Assembly: GCA_017305635.1 (NCBI GenBank)
Contig: JAFKKF010000013.1
Coordinates: 186,001-250,000, forward strand
Length of the DNA: 64,000 bases
Reading direction: 5' to 3'
Source of the DNA: Hyphomicrobiales bacterium
GTDB lineage: Bacteria > Pseudomonadota > Alphaproteobacteria > Rhizobiales > Kaistiaceae
The position numbers were made by a program, and so were the translations under genes. The notes below the pieces were generated by a model that saw only the letters and a program-made list of their open reading frames with translations, had not been told where the DNA came from and did not search any database. The first letter of the stretch is position 1. Each line of letters begins with the position of its first letter. Of the stretch, positions 10,388 through 19,089 are shown in pieces.

Positions 10388-11110
10388 ATGTACGAAGAAG
10401 TCGAGGAAAGACGTAGCCGCCTCCTGCCTGTCCTCATGGCAGTCACCGCGCTCCTTGCCGTGGCGCTTGCGGCCGTGATCATCCTGTTCTTCCTCGGCGT
10501 CTTCGACCGCAAGACCCCGACGCCGGCGGTTGCCGCCGCCACGCCGGTCGCCGCGGCGCCAACCCCGGTTGCCGCAGCGCCTTCCGGCGAAGGCGAGGCG
10601 CAGCCGCTCGATCCCTCGGGCAACCCGCCGACCAGCCAGGTGCAGAAGGCGGTCGTCTCGGCCGCCCCGCCGGCTCCCGGCGAGCCGCCGATCAAGGACA
10701 CGCACGGCGACTGGCAGACGCGCTGCGACAAGCCCGCCGGGGCCCAGAACGAGCAATGCGTGCTCATGCAGTTCGTCACGGCCGAGGACCGCGACAATGT
10801 CGGCCTCACCGTCATCGTCCTGAAGACGGCGGACAAGAAGGCGAAGATCATGCGCATCCTCGCCCCGCTCGGCGTGCTGCTACCCTCCGGCCTCGGCCTC
10901 AAGATCGACGAGACCGACATGGGCCGCGCCGGCTTCGTGCGCTGCCTGCCGAACGGGTGCGTCGCCGAGGTAATCCTCGAGGACAAGCTGCTGAAATCGC
11001 TGGAGGGCGGCAAGACCGCCACCTTCATCATATTCCAGACACCGGAAGAGGGTATCGGCATCCCGATCTCGCTCGCCGGCTTCCAGCCGGGCTTCGACAG
11101 CCTGCCCTGA
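10388..11110 (+). CDS. Invasion-associated locus B (IalB) family protein
   Basis: A 240-residue protein with a short cytoplasmic N-terminus, one membrane anchor (about 13-38), a proline/alanine-rich linker and an IalB domain from about residue 98. The domain shows the family features GDWQTRCD near its start and FVRCLPNGCVAEV with two cysteines. The family is named for a Bartonella protein linked to erythrocyte invasion but is widespread in free-living Hyphomicrobiales, so no virulence role should be read from it. It stands alone between coxB (divergent) and tldD. Confidence 0.88.
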   Translation: MYEEVEERRSRLLPVLMAVTALLAVALAAVIILFFLGVFDRKTPTPAVAAATPVAAAPTPVAAAPSGEGEAQPLDPSGNPPTSQVQKAVVSAAPPAPGEPPIKDTHGDWQTRCDKPAGAQNEQCVLMQFVTAEDRDNVGLTVIVLKTADKKAKIMRILAPLGVLLPSGLGLKIDETDMGRAGFVRCLPNGCVAEVILEDKLLKSLEGGKTATFIIFQTPEEGIGIPISLAGFQPGFDSLP

Positions 11111-11192
11111 CCGCCGGCGAGTTTCGCGTTGGCGGGAAGGGCCGGAGTCCCTATCTCTGGTTCCAGTCCCCTTTCCGCTTTCGCAGGCCGCC

Positions 11193-12617
11193 ATGACCGA
11201 CAGCCCCCATTCGATCCTCGACCGCGCCGGGCTCGACCGCGAGACGGCGCGGAGCGCCATCGCCGATGCCCTCTCCGGCGCCGATGACGGCGAGCTCTAC
11301 CTCGAATATTCCCAGTCCGAGGGCCTCCTCTTCGACAATGGCCGGCTGAAGTCGGCGAGCTACGATACCGCCCAGGGCTTCGGGCTCCGCGCGGTGGCCG
11401 GCGAGGCGGCCGGCTACGCCCATTCCGGCGAGATTTCCGAGAAGGCGATCCGGCGCGCCGCCGATGCCATCCAGGCGGTCAAGTCCGGCCATGCCGGCAC
11501 CTATGCCGAGGCGCCGCGCGGCACCAATGTCGCGCTCTATCCGGATGCGAGCCCGCTCGGCTCGCCGACCTTCGCCGAGAAGGTCAAGCTCCTCGAGGAG
11601 ATCGACGCCTATGCCCGCGGCAAGGACCCGCGCGTGCAGCAGGTGACCGCCTCGCTCGGCGGCTCCTACCAGGAAGTCGAGATCCTTCGCGCCGACGGGC
11701 GGCTCGTCCGCGACGTGCGGCCGTTGGTGCGCGTCTTCGTCTCGGTCGTCGTCGGCGACGGGCAGAAGCAGGAGGCCGGCTCCTTCGGCATGGGCGGGCG
11801 CGAGGGCTTCGAGAAATTCATCACGCAGGATTCCTGGCACGCCGCGGTCGACGAGGCCTATCGCCAGGCCCTCGTCAATCTCGACGCGGTGCCGGCGCCG
11901 GCGGGCACCTTCGACATCGTCCTCGGCCCCGGCTGGCCGGGCATCCTCCTCCACGAGGCGGTCGGCCACGGCCTCGAGGGCGATTTCAACCGCAAGAAGG
12001 AAAGCGCCTTTGCCGGCCTCATGGGCCAGCGCGTCGCCTCCCCCGGCGTCACCGTGGTCGACGACGGCACGCTTCCCAATCGGCGCGGCTCGATCTCGAT
12101 CGATGACGAGGGCACGCCCTCGCAGCGCAACGTCCTCATCGAGGACGGCATCCTCGTCGGCTACATGCAGGACCGGCAGAACGCGCGCCTGATGGGGATG
12201 AAGCCGACCGGCAACGGCCGCCGCCAGTCCTATGCGCATATCCCGATGCCGCGCATGACCAACACGATCATGCTCTCCGGCAATGCCGATCCGGCGGAAG
12301 TGCTCGCCTCGGTCAGGGACGGCATCTACGCGGTCGCCTTCGGCGGCGGCCAGGTCGACATCACCAGCGGCAAGTTCGTCTTCTCCTGCACCGAGGCCTA
12401 TCGCATCGAGGGCGGGCGGATCGGGCCGGCGATCAAGGGCGCCATGCTGATCGGCAATGGCCCCGACGCGCTCACGCGCGTGAAGATGATCGGCAACGAC
12501 ATGGAGCTCGATCGCGGCATTGGCACCTGCGGCAAGCAGGGCCAGGGCGTGCCGGTCGGCGTCGGCCAGCCGACGCTCCGGATCGACCAGATCACGGTGG
12601 GCGGCACGGCGACCTGA
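11193..12617 (+). CDS. tldD: Metalloprotease TldD
   Basis: Zinc-dependent protease subunit of the TldD/TldE heterodimer, which in E. coli trims unfolded peptides such as the microcin B17 leader and the CcdA antitoxin. The 474-residue protein has the catalytic HExxxH motif as HEAVGH at residues 254-259, followed by GLEGDFN, and a C-terminal FSCTEAYRIEGGRIG block supplying a further zinc ligand. Its partner PmbA/TldE, which lacks the motif, is encoded at 54689-56032 on the other strand. The ATG at 11193 starts MTDSPHS and gives family length. Confidence 0.97.
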   Translation: MTDSPHSILDRAGLDRETARSAIADALSGADDGELYLEYSQSEGLLFDNGRLKSASYDTAQGFGLRAVAGEAAGYAHSGEISEKAIRRAADAIQAVKSGHAGTYAEAPRGTNVALYPDASPLGSPTFAEKVKLLEEIDAYARGKDPRVQQVTASLGGSYQEVEILRADGRLVRDVRPLVRVFVSVVVGDGQKQEAGSFGMGGREGFEKFITQDSWHAAVDEAYRQALVNLDAVPAPAGTFDIVLGPGWPGILLHEAVGHGLEGDFNRKKESAFAGLMGQRVASPGVTVVDDGTLPNRRGSISIDDEGTPSQRNVLIEDGILVGYMQDRQNARLMGMKPTGNGRRQSYAHIPMPRMTNTIMLSGNADPAEVLASVRDGIYAVAFGGGQVDITSGKFVFSCTEAYRIEGGRIGPAIKGAMLIGNGPDALTRVKMIGNDMELDRGIGTCGKQGQGVPVGVGQPTLRIDQITVGGTAT

Positions 12618-12640
12618 CGCCAACACGGACGGGGTGACGG

Positions 12641-14506
12641 ATGGCGGGGGAAACGGCGGCGGCAGCGGTTGCGGCGGCGGAGGGCTTCGACCTCCTGCAC
12701 GCCGTCGCGCTCCTCGGTGCCGGCGTCGTCGCGGTCCCCATCTTCCGCCGCCTCGGCCTCGGCTCGGTCCTCGGCTATCTAGCCGCGGGCATCGCCATCG
12801 GGCCCTTCGGCCTGCGCCTCTTCCGCGATCCCGCCGCGATCCTCGGCGTCGCCGAGCTCGGCGTGGTCATGCTCCTCTTCGTCATCGGGCTGGAGCTGAA
12901 GCCGTCCCGGCTGTGGTCGCTCCGCCGCGACATATTCGGTCTCGGCATCGCCCAGGTCGTGGTCTCGATCCTCGCCCTCGGCGGGGTCGCCATGCTGTTC
13001 GGCGTGAGCTTCCCGGTCGCGCTGATCGCGGCCATGGGCCTGTCGCTCTCCTCGACCGCGATCGTCCTGCAGATGCTCGACGAGCGCGGCGAGACGTCGG
13101 CGCCCTTCGGGCAGAAGATATTCTCGGTCCTCCTCCTCCAGGACCTCGCCATCGTCCCGTTCCTCGCGATCGAATCCCTCGCCTCGCCGGTGCCGGCGGC
13201 CGAGACTGGCCTGTCGCCGCCGATCAAGATCGCCATCGCGCTCGCCGCGGTCGCCGGGCTCATCGCCGTCGGGCGCTACCTCCTCAATCCGATCTTCGCG
13301 GCGATCGCCGCCAGCAAGGCGCGCGAGGTGCTCACCGCCGCCGCCCTCCTCGTCGTCCTCGGCGCCGCGCTCGCCATGGAGGCGAGCGGCCTTTCCATGG
13401 CGATGGGCGCGTTCCTCGCCGGCGTGCTCCTTTCCGAATCGAGCTATCGGCACGAGCTCGAGGCCGACATCGAGCCCTTCCGCGGCCTCCTCCTCGGCCT
13501 CTTCTTCCTCGGCGTCGGGATGACCCTCGACGTGTCGCTGATCCTCCGCGACTGGTGGCTGGTGCTGCTCATCGTCGCCGTCTTCATGGTGCTGAAATCG
13601 GCCGCGGTCTATGCGGTCGCGCGCGTCCGCAGCGGCCATGGCGAGGCGACCCGCATCGCGCTCTACCTCGCGCAGGGCGGCGAGTTCGCCTTCGTCCTCT
13701 ATGCCGCGGCCGGCACCGCCGGCATCTTCTCGGCCGAGACCGCGGCGCGGCTCACCGCCTCGGTCATCGTGTCCATGGCGCTGACCCCGCTGGTTCCCTT
13801 CCTCCTCCGCCTGATCCTGAAGCCGGAGAAAGATTCGATGGACGGCATCGACGTGGCCGAGAACCTCTCCGGCACGGCGCTGGTCATCGGCTGGGGCCGC
13901 TTCGGCCAGGTAGCCAGCCAGGCGCTGCTCGCCCACGGGACCGACGTCTCGATCATCGACGACGACACCGAGATGATCCGCGCCGCGGCGCGTTTCGGCT
14001 TCAAGATCTACTACGGCGACGGGACCCGCCTCGACGTCCTGCGCGCCGCCGGCGCGGGCACGGCCAAGATCATCGCGGTCTGCGTCGACAAGCGCGAGTC
14101 GACCGATCGCATCGTCGAATTGATCAAGGCGGAATTCCCCCTCGCCCGCCTGCTCGTCCGCTCCTACGACCGCGGCCACACGATCGACCTGATCAATGCC
14201 GGCGTCGACTACCAGATCCGCGAGGTCTACGAATCCGCGCTCCTCTTCGGCGAGGCGGCGCTGCGCGAGCTCGGCGCCGAGCCCGACGAGGTCGCCCAGG
14301 TGATGGCCGACGTCCGCCGGCGCGACGAGGAGCGGCTGGAGCTGCAGCTTGCCGAGGGCATCTTCGCCGGCCGCGACCTCGTGCGCGGCGCGCGCCCGGT
14401 GCCGACCCCGCTGTCGCCGCCGAAGCGCCCCGCCCAGACCATCAACGAGCAGGAAGCCGCCGCCGCGGAAGCCGAGGAAAAAGAGGAGCGCGAGGAGATC
14501 GGCTGA
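12641..14506 (+). CDS. CPA2-type monovalent cation:proton antiporter (KefB/YbaL-like)
   Basis: A 621-residue inner-membrane protein with about 12 helices in the first 390 residues, followed by a cytoplasmic TrkA-N (RCK) domain near 400-520. That domain starts with the nucleotide-binding loop GWGRFGQ. It resembles KefB/KefC and YbaL in E. coli and is probably a K+ or Na+/H+ exchanger gated by nucleotide; the ion and ligand cannot be told from sequence. The tail (about 580-621) is rich in Glu and Ala. It ends three bases before the convergent pdxH stop. Confidence 0.92.
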   Translation: MAGETAAAAVAAAEGFDLLHAVALLGAGVVAVPIFRRLGLGSVLGYLAAGIAIGPFGLRLFRDPAAILGVAELGVVMLLFVIGLELKPSRLWSLRRDIFGLGIAQVVVSILALGGVAMLFGVSFPVALIAAMGLSLSSTAIVLQMLDERGETSAPFGQKIFSVLLLQDLAIVPFLAIESLASPVPAAETGLSPPIKIAIALAAVAGLIAVGRYLLNPIFAAIAASKAREVLTAAALLVVLGAALAMEASGLSMAMGAFLAGVLLSESSYRHELEADIEPFRGLLLGLFFLGVGMTLDVSLILRDWWLVLLIVAVFMVLKSAAVYAVARVRSGHGEATRIALYLAQGGEFAFVLYAAAGTAGIFSAETAARLTASVIVSMALTPLVPFLLRLILKPEKDSMDGIDVAENLSGTALVIGWGRFGQVASQALLAHGTDVSIIDDDTEMIRAAARFGFKIYYGDGTRLDVLRAAGAGTAKIIAVCVDKRESTDRIVELIKAEFPLARLLVRSYDRGHTIDLINAGVDYQIREVYESALLFGEAALRELGAEPDEVAQVMADVRRRDEERLELQLAEGIFAGRDLVRGARPVPTPLSPPKRPAQTINEQEAAAAEAEEKEEREEIG

Positions 14507-14509
14507 TAC

Positions 14510-15106
14510 TCACGGATAGAGCCGCGCCCTCGTCCAGCTCCCGCCATCCCGCGTGAAGCGCACCCGGTCATGCAGCCGGAAAGCGCCGTCCTTCCAGAAC
14601 TCGATCTCGACCGGCGCGATGCGGAAGCCGGACCAGTAGTCAGGCCGCGGTATTTCACCGATCGCGAACTTCGCCGCGTATTTCGCCGCCGCCTTCTCGA
14701 GCGCGAAGCGCGATTCGAGCGGTCGCGACTGCTGGCTCGCCCAGGCCCCGATCCGGCTGCCGCGCGAGCGGCTGGCGAAATATTCGTCGGCCTCGGCCGC
14801 ACTCACCTCGCTCACCGGCCCGCGCAGGCGGACCTGCCGGCGCAGGCTCTTCCAGTGGAAGACCGCCGCCGCCTTGGGATTGGCTAGGATTTCCCGGCCC
14901 TTGGCGCTCCCATAGTTGGTGAAGAAGGTGAAGCCGCGCTCGTCGAAGCCCTTCATCAGCACCATGCGCACGTCGGGCAGGCCGTCGCCGTCGACGGTCG
15001 CCAGCGCCATGGCGTTCGGGTCGTTCGGCTCCGATCCCTCGGCCTCGCGAAGCCACTCCCCGAACAGGGCGATCGGATCCGGGCTTTCGGTGAAGTCACC
15101 ACTCAT
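14510..15106 (-). CDS. pdxH: Pyridoxamine 5'-phosphate oxidase
   Basis: FMN enzyme that oxidises pyridoxine or pyridoxamine 5'-phosphate to pyridoxal phosphate. The 198-residue protein has the N-terminal [20 protein letters not shown] block, the [15 protein letters not shown]-binding loop, the [11 protein letters not shown] substrate loop and the C-terminal [10 protein letters not shown] signature. The ATG at 15106 gives normal length. The lipoprotein gene downstream of its start is divergent, with about 90 bases between. Confidence 0.96.
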   Translation of the reverse strand: MSGDFTESPDPIALFGEWLREAEGSEPNDPNAMALATVDGDGLPDVRMVLMKGFDERGFTFFTNYGSAKGREILANPKAAAVFHWKSLRRQVRLRGPVSEVSAAEADEYFASRSRGSRIGAWASQQSRPLESRFALEKAAAKYAAKFAIGEIPRPDYWSGFRIAPVEIEFWKDGAFRLHDRVRFTRDGGSWTRARLYP

Positions 15107-15196
15107 TAACGGACCTTGCTCATAATTCAGTCAGGACAGTTTCGGAGTTCCTGCGTGTCCGCTCGTTCATATACCGGCCCGCGCCATGGAGGCCAG

Positions 15197-15601
15197 ATGC
15201 CGGTAGCCGCCGCCCTTGCCATCCTCCTCGCGGTGGCCCTTTCGGGCTGCGCCCGCGTCGGCCTCGGCGATGTCACCGGTTCGGTCAAGCCGCGGAAAGC
15301 CTCGCCCACCCTGGTTACCGACCGCGTCGACCCGTCCGACTGGCGAATGGTGAAGAACGCCCTCGCCCGGATGCCCGAGCCTGGCGTCCCCGGCGCCGAG
15401 ATGGCCTGGCAGAACCCGCAGACCGGTTCGGACGGCACCATCACCGCCCTTTCGGCCATGGCCAAGGGCGGAGGGCCGATCTGCCGCGCCTTCGCCACCA
15501 CGGTCAACGACACGCGCGGCATCCGCAACTACCGCGGCCAGGCCTGCAAGATCGAGGGCGACTGGCAGCTCACCCAGGTCACCGTCGACGACGGCGCGTA
15601 A
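15197..15601 (+). CDS. RT0821/Lpp0805-type surface lipoprotein
   Basis: A 134-residue lipoprotein: the N-terminal hydrophobic segment ends in the lipobox ALSGC, so it should be cleaved and lipidated at that cysteine. The mature part contains WRMVKNALARM and a C-terminal FATTVND...YRGQACKIEGDW region with two cysteines, as in the RT0821/Lpp0805 surface-protein family. I chose the ATG at 15197 because GGAGG stands just upstream and the signal peptide then begins at once; an earlier ATG at 15116 would add an unlikely leader. The pdxH-lipoprotein-dnaJ order is familiar in the order. Function unknown. Confidence 0.82.
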   Translation: MPVAAALAILLAVALSGCARVGLGDVTGSVKPRKASPTLVTDRVDPSDWRMVKNALARMPEPGVPGAEMAWQNPQTGSDGTITALSAMAKGGGPICRAFATTVNDTRGIRNYRGQACKIEGDWQLTQVTVDDGA

Positions 15602-15656
15602 AAAGACCGCCGGCGCCTCTGGAAACAATTCCTAGGCACGCCCACATTTGATGCGG

Positions 15657-15676
15657 CGGGCCGGATATCCGGCCCG
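15657..15676. promoter_or_regulatory. 20-base perfect palindrome before dnaJ
   Basis: CGGGCCGGATATCCGGCCCG is a perfect palindrome ending 26 bases before the ATG of the DnaJ-like gene. It could be an operator for a dimeric repressor or form a hairpin in the leader. Nothing in the sequence identifies the binding protein, and GC-rich palindromes also arise by chance in this genome. Confidence 0.4.
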
Positions 15677-15702
15677 TACTCCGCCTGCTATCTTCCGGAA
15701 TC

Positions 15703-16665
15703 ATGCGCGACCCCTACGAAGTCCTCGGTGTGGCCAAGGGAGCCAGCCAGGCCGAGATCAAATCGGCCTTCCGCAAGCTCGCCAAGAAGTACCACCCCGA
15801 CCAGAGCAAAGAGCCGAAGGCGAAGGAGCGCTTCGCCGAGATCAACAGCGCCTACGAGATCGTCGGCGACAAGGACAAGCGCGCCCAGTTCGACCGCGGC
15901 GAGATCGGCGCCGACGGCAAGCCGCGCTTCCAGGGTTTCGAGGGCTTCGGGGGCGGCCCGGGCGCGCAGCCCGGCGCGGGCGCGCGCAACTTCCGCTGGG
16001 AATCGACCGGCGGCGGCGCGGAGGGCTTCTCCGCGGAAGATATATTCGGCGACATTTTCGGCAATTTCGCGCGCGGCAGCGGCGGCGGCACCGGCCGCGG
16101 ACGTGCGCGCGCTGGCGGCGGCGCGGCCCCGCAGGGCGATCACGTCACCGCCACCGCCGCGGTCACCCTCGAGCAGCTCGTGCGCGGCGAGAAGGCGCGC
16201 GTCGACCTCCCCAACGGCAAGACCGTCGAGGTCGCCATCCCGCCCGGCACCAAGCCCGGCAAGATCATCCGCCTCAAGGGCCAGGGCCATCCCTCGCTCA
16301 TGGGCGGGCCGCCCGGGGACGCCCTCGTCACCGTCGAGTTCGTGCCGCATCCGCGCTTCCGGATCGACGGCGATACGCTGCGCGCCGATCTCGACGTGCC
16401 GCTCGACGATGCCGTGCTCGGCGGCAAGATGCGCTTCGAGACGCTCGACGGCGCGGTGACCCTTGCGGTGCCCGCCTGGTCGAGCGGCGGCCGAACGCTC
16501 CGCCTGAGAGGCAAGGGGCTTCCGAACGCCGCCGGCGGCCGCGGCGACATCCTGGTCGGCATCCGCATCACCCTCCCCGCGCGGGGCGATGCCGACCTGG
16601 AGGCGCTGATGAAGAAATGGCGCGAGACCGGCCGCGGCACGCGGCAGACGTCGGAAGAAGCCTAG
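15703..16665 (+). CDS. DnaJ-type co-chaperone, CbpA-like (no zinc finger)
   Basis: Hsp40 co-chaperone that stimulates DnaK. The 320-residue protein has a J domain (residues 1-70) with the HPD tripeptide in [10 protein letters not shown], a Gly/Phe/Arg-rich linker (about 78-145) and a C-terminal substrate-binding domain from about 148. The four CxxCxGxG zinc repeats of DnaJ are missing, which places it with CbpA/DnaJ-C proteins. Its end overlaps or abuts the decayed acyltransferase gene on the other strand. Confidence 0.92.
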   Translation: MRDPYEVLGVAKGASQAEIKSAFRKLAKKYHPDQSKEPKAKERFAEINSAYEIVGDKDKRAQFDRGEIGADGKPRFQGFEGFGGGPGAQPGAGARNFRWESTGGGAEGFSAEDIFGDIFGNFARGSGGGTGRGRARAGGGAAPQGDHVTATAAVTLEQLVRGEKARVDLPNGKTVEVAIPPGTKPGKIIRLKGQGHPSLMGGPPGDALVTVEFVPHPRFRIDGDTLRADLDVPLDDAVLGGKMRFETLDGAVTLAVPAWSSGGRTLRLRGKGLPNAAGGRGDILVGIRITLPARGDADLEALMKKWRETGRGTRQTSEEA

Positions 16666-16696
16666 GTCCGTCGCAGTCCGCGCCGCTCCGGCCGGA

Positions 16697-17996
16697 TCAC
16701 GCCTTCCCGCCCTGGGGTGCATCCGCGGCGGCAAGGATCGCGCCTTCCCGGGCGTCGCCCGGCGCCTGCGGTGCCCCCTCGCGGAAGAAGAACAGGCGCA
16801 TGCTCCGGTTCAGGCGCTTGTTCCAGGTCTCGTCCGCCAGCGCCAGCCCGTAGGACGCCGCGATCAGCACGGGGAAGAAGACCGCGAGCGTGGCGACGAT
16901 GGCCCATCCCCTGCCGGGCCCGCCATGGAAGAGGATATAGGCGCCGCTCGCCACGGAGCCGATCAGCGGCATGTGGATGGCATAGACGGGGAAGGATATC
17001 CGGCCGAGGAATCTCAGCACCGGCACGTTGAGCGCACGGCGGATCGCGTCTCCGCCATGGACCGCCACGAGGATCAGGGACGCGGAAGCGAGGTGGACCA
17101 GCCAGACGCCCTTCTCGTCGGTTCCCGCCGCCGAAAGCCGCGTCGAGCGGCGCATAGAGCGCGTGACCCGGCCGGTATCCGTAGAGATAGCAGCCGAGCG
17201 CGGCGAGCAGCCACGCGGTGCCGCGGGAGAACTGGCCCGGCCACCTGACCGCGATGACGGCGATCGTCGTGCCGACGACGAAGGGCGTCAGGCGCCAGGC
17301 CACCGCCTGCACGGCGATGAAGGCGAGGGCCACCGTGACGGCCATGGCGCGCGCCGGTGCCCTTGCCAGCACCGCGGCGAGCCCCAGCGAAACGAAGCTT
17401 CCGAACAGCTCGTGGTACATCGTCCAGAAGGCGATGTTGAAGTTGCTCCTGTTCTCGAAGAACGTGCCGAAGATTCCCTGGCGAAGCGCGGTCTGCAGAT
17501 CCGCGTGGAAACCGTTCCGATCGCCGAGGCCGGCCTCGGCCGCCAGCCATTCCGAGCCGGAAAGCGCCGCGGCGCGGTTGGCGAAATTGAGCCCGAGCGC
17601 GAGCAGGAGATAGCTCCCCATCGTCCCGACGAAGATGAGGAAGAGGAGGCGCGGCCAGCGCTTGATGACGCCCGAGGTCAGCGCATTCGAGTCGAGCGAA
17701 TGGAGGTAGTTGAGCGGCAGCACGAAGCCGGAAAGCACGAAGAACACGACCACCGACCCGCTATTGGTCAGCGCGGCGATCGTCCCGTTCACCCAGCCGG
17801 GGAGGTATTCCCAGGGCCTAAAGGAGCCGAAGAAGTGGGCGAATACGACGCCGAAGGCGGCCAGCCCCCTGACCGCTTCCAGTTCGAGCAGTCGGCTTCC
17901 CTTCTTACCGGCCTGCCCCGAGCCCACCGTCGCCGCCCCTTCTCCGTCGGGAACTGTCCCGCTCGCACGGCGCCGCCCGCCGCCATTCGTCGGCAA
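16697..17996 (-). pseudogene. Acyltransferase family 3 protein, interrupted by a frameshift
   Basis: A multi-helix membrane acyltransferase of the OafA/WecH type (LELEAVRGLAAFGVVFAHFF, and later WTMYHELFGSF). The first frame runs from a TTG at 17996 to about 17125 and keeps family character up to HALYAPLDAAF; beyond this the reading turns into Arg/Gly-rich nonsense. The family sequence resumes in the next frame as GTDEKGVWLVHLASASLIL and RFLGRISFPVYAIHMPL and ends at 16697. Removing one base from the CCC run at 17125-17127 joins both parts into a protein of about 433 residues. It may be a true pseudogene or a homopolymer sequencing error. Confidence 0.8.
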
Positions 17997-18040
17997 CCTT
18001 AGATCGCGCCATGATCTGTTACAACCCGAGCTGGGACGGC

Positions 18041-19018
18041 CTAGCTTCGTGGCGCGGCGGCCCGTGCCAGGCGGTCGTTGATGGCCTCGCCCAGTCCTTC
18101 GCCCGGCACCGGCATGACCGCGATGGTTGCGGCCTTGCCGTCGAGCTCGCGAAGGGCCGCGAAGAGCCTTGCCGCGGCCTCGATGAGATCGCCGCGCGCG
18201 CTCAGGTTCACCACCGCCGCCGCGCGTCCGGCGTCTGCCGGCAGGATCGGCCCGAAGGCGAGGAGCGCCTCGCCTTCCCGCACCTCGGCCGCGTTCAGCC
18301 GCACCGCGGCCGCCGGGGCGTAGTGCGAGGCGAGCATGCCGGGTGCCAGTGGCCGCGTCGCGTCACCTTCGATGGTCCCGAGCGGCCGCCCGAGCACTGC
18401 CTCGATCTCCGCCCGCGCCAGCCCGCCCGGCCTCAGCAGCACCGGTGCGCCGCGATCCCATCCGACGATGGTCGATTCGACGCCCACCGCCGTCGGCCCG
18501 GCATTGAGGATGACCGCGACCCGGTCGCCGAGATCATCTGCGACATGGGCGGCGCGCGTCGGGCTGACATGGCCCGAGCGGTTGGCGCTCGGTGCCGCCA
18601 CGGGCCGGCCGAAGGCCGTCAGCAGCGCCCGCGCCACCGGATGCGCCGGCACCCGGATGGCGAGCGTATCGAGCCCGGCAGTGACGAGATCCGCTACCGG
18701 CGCGCCTTCCCGCTTCGGCAATACCAGCGTCAGCGGTCCCGGCCAGAATCGCTCCGCGAGCGCCCGCGCCTCCCCACCCAGCACCACCAGCCGCTCGGCC
18801 TCCGTTATCCCCGGCAGGTGGGCGATCAGCGGGTTGAAGCGCGGCCGGCCCTTCGCCGCATAGATGCGCGCCACCGCCTCGCCGTTGGTCGCGTCCGCCG
18901 CGAGCCCATAAACCGTCTCGGTCGGCATGGCGACGAGCTCGCCCCGCGAAAGCGCCGCGACCGCCGCCGCTACGCCCTCGGCGAGTCCTCTCCCGCGGGT
19001 GTCGAATATCACTGACAA
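18041..19018 (-). CDS. Threonylcarbamoyl-AMP synthase (Sua5 type)
   Basis: Makes threonylcarbamoyl-AMP from threonine, bicarbonate and ATP, the first step of the t6A37 modification of ANN-reading tRNAs. A YrdC domain fills the first ~200 residues (PTETVYGLAADAT, KGRPRFNPLIAHL, APSANRSGHVSPT) and is followed by a C-terminal Sua5 domain (about 215-325), making it the long Sua5 form rather than TsaC. The start is uncertain: TTG 19018, GTG 19012 or GTG 19030 are all possible without a clear ribosome site; the TTG gives 325 residues, normal for the order. It is divergent from the acyl-CoA dehydrogenase gene. Confidence 0.92.
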   Translation of the reverse strand: MSVIFDTRGRGLAEGVAAAVAALSRGELVAMPTETVYGLAADATNGEAVARIYAAKGRPRFNPLIAHLPGITEAERLVVLGGEARALAERFWPGPLTLVLPKREGAPVADLVTAGLDTLAIRVPAHPVARALLTAFGRPVAAPSANRSGHVSPTRAAHVADDLGDRVAVILNAGPTAVGVESTIVGWDRGAPVLLRPGGLARAEIEAVLGRPLGTIEGDATRPLAPGMLASHYAPAAAVRLNAAEVREGEALLAFGPILPADAGRAAAVVNLSARGDLIEAAARLFAALRELDGKAATIAVMPVPGEGLGEAINDRLARAAAPRS

Positions 19019-19089
19019 GACCGACGCCACCGTGCCATACGGTCGCCTTGTCGCCGCGGGACACTTGCCCGTCAAGCCGAAGCGCCGAG

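Noticed and set aside
10388-11110. IalB-family protein as a virulence factor
   Set aside because: The family is common in free-living Hyphomicrobiales; no other host-interaction gene is nearby.
12779-14179. 466-codon minus-strand frame antisense to the CPA2 antiporter gene
   Set aside because: Composition of a shadow frame (Asp/Glu/Arg/Gly), no start signal.
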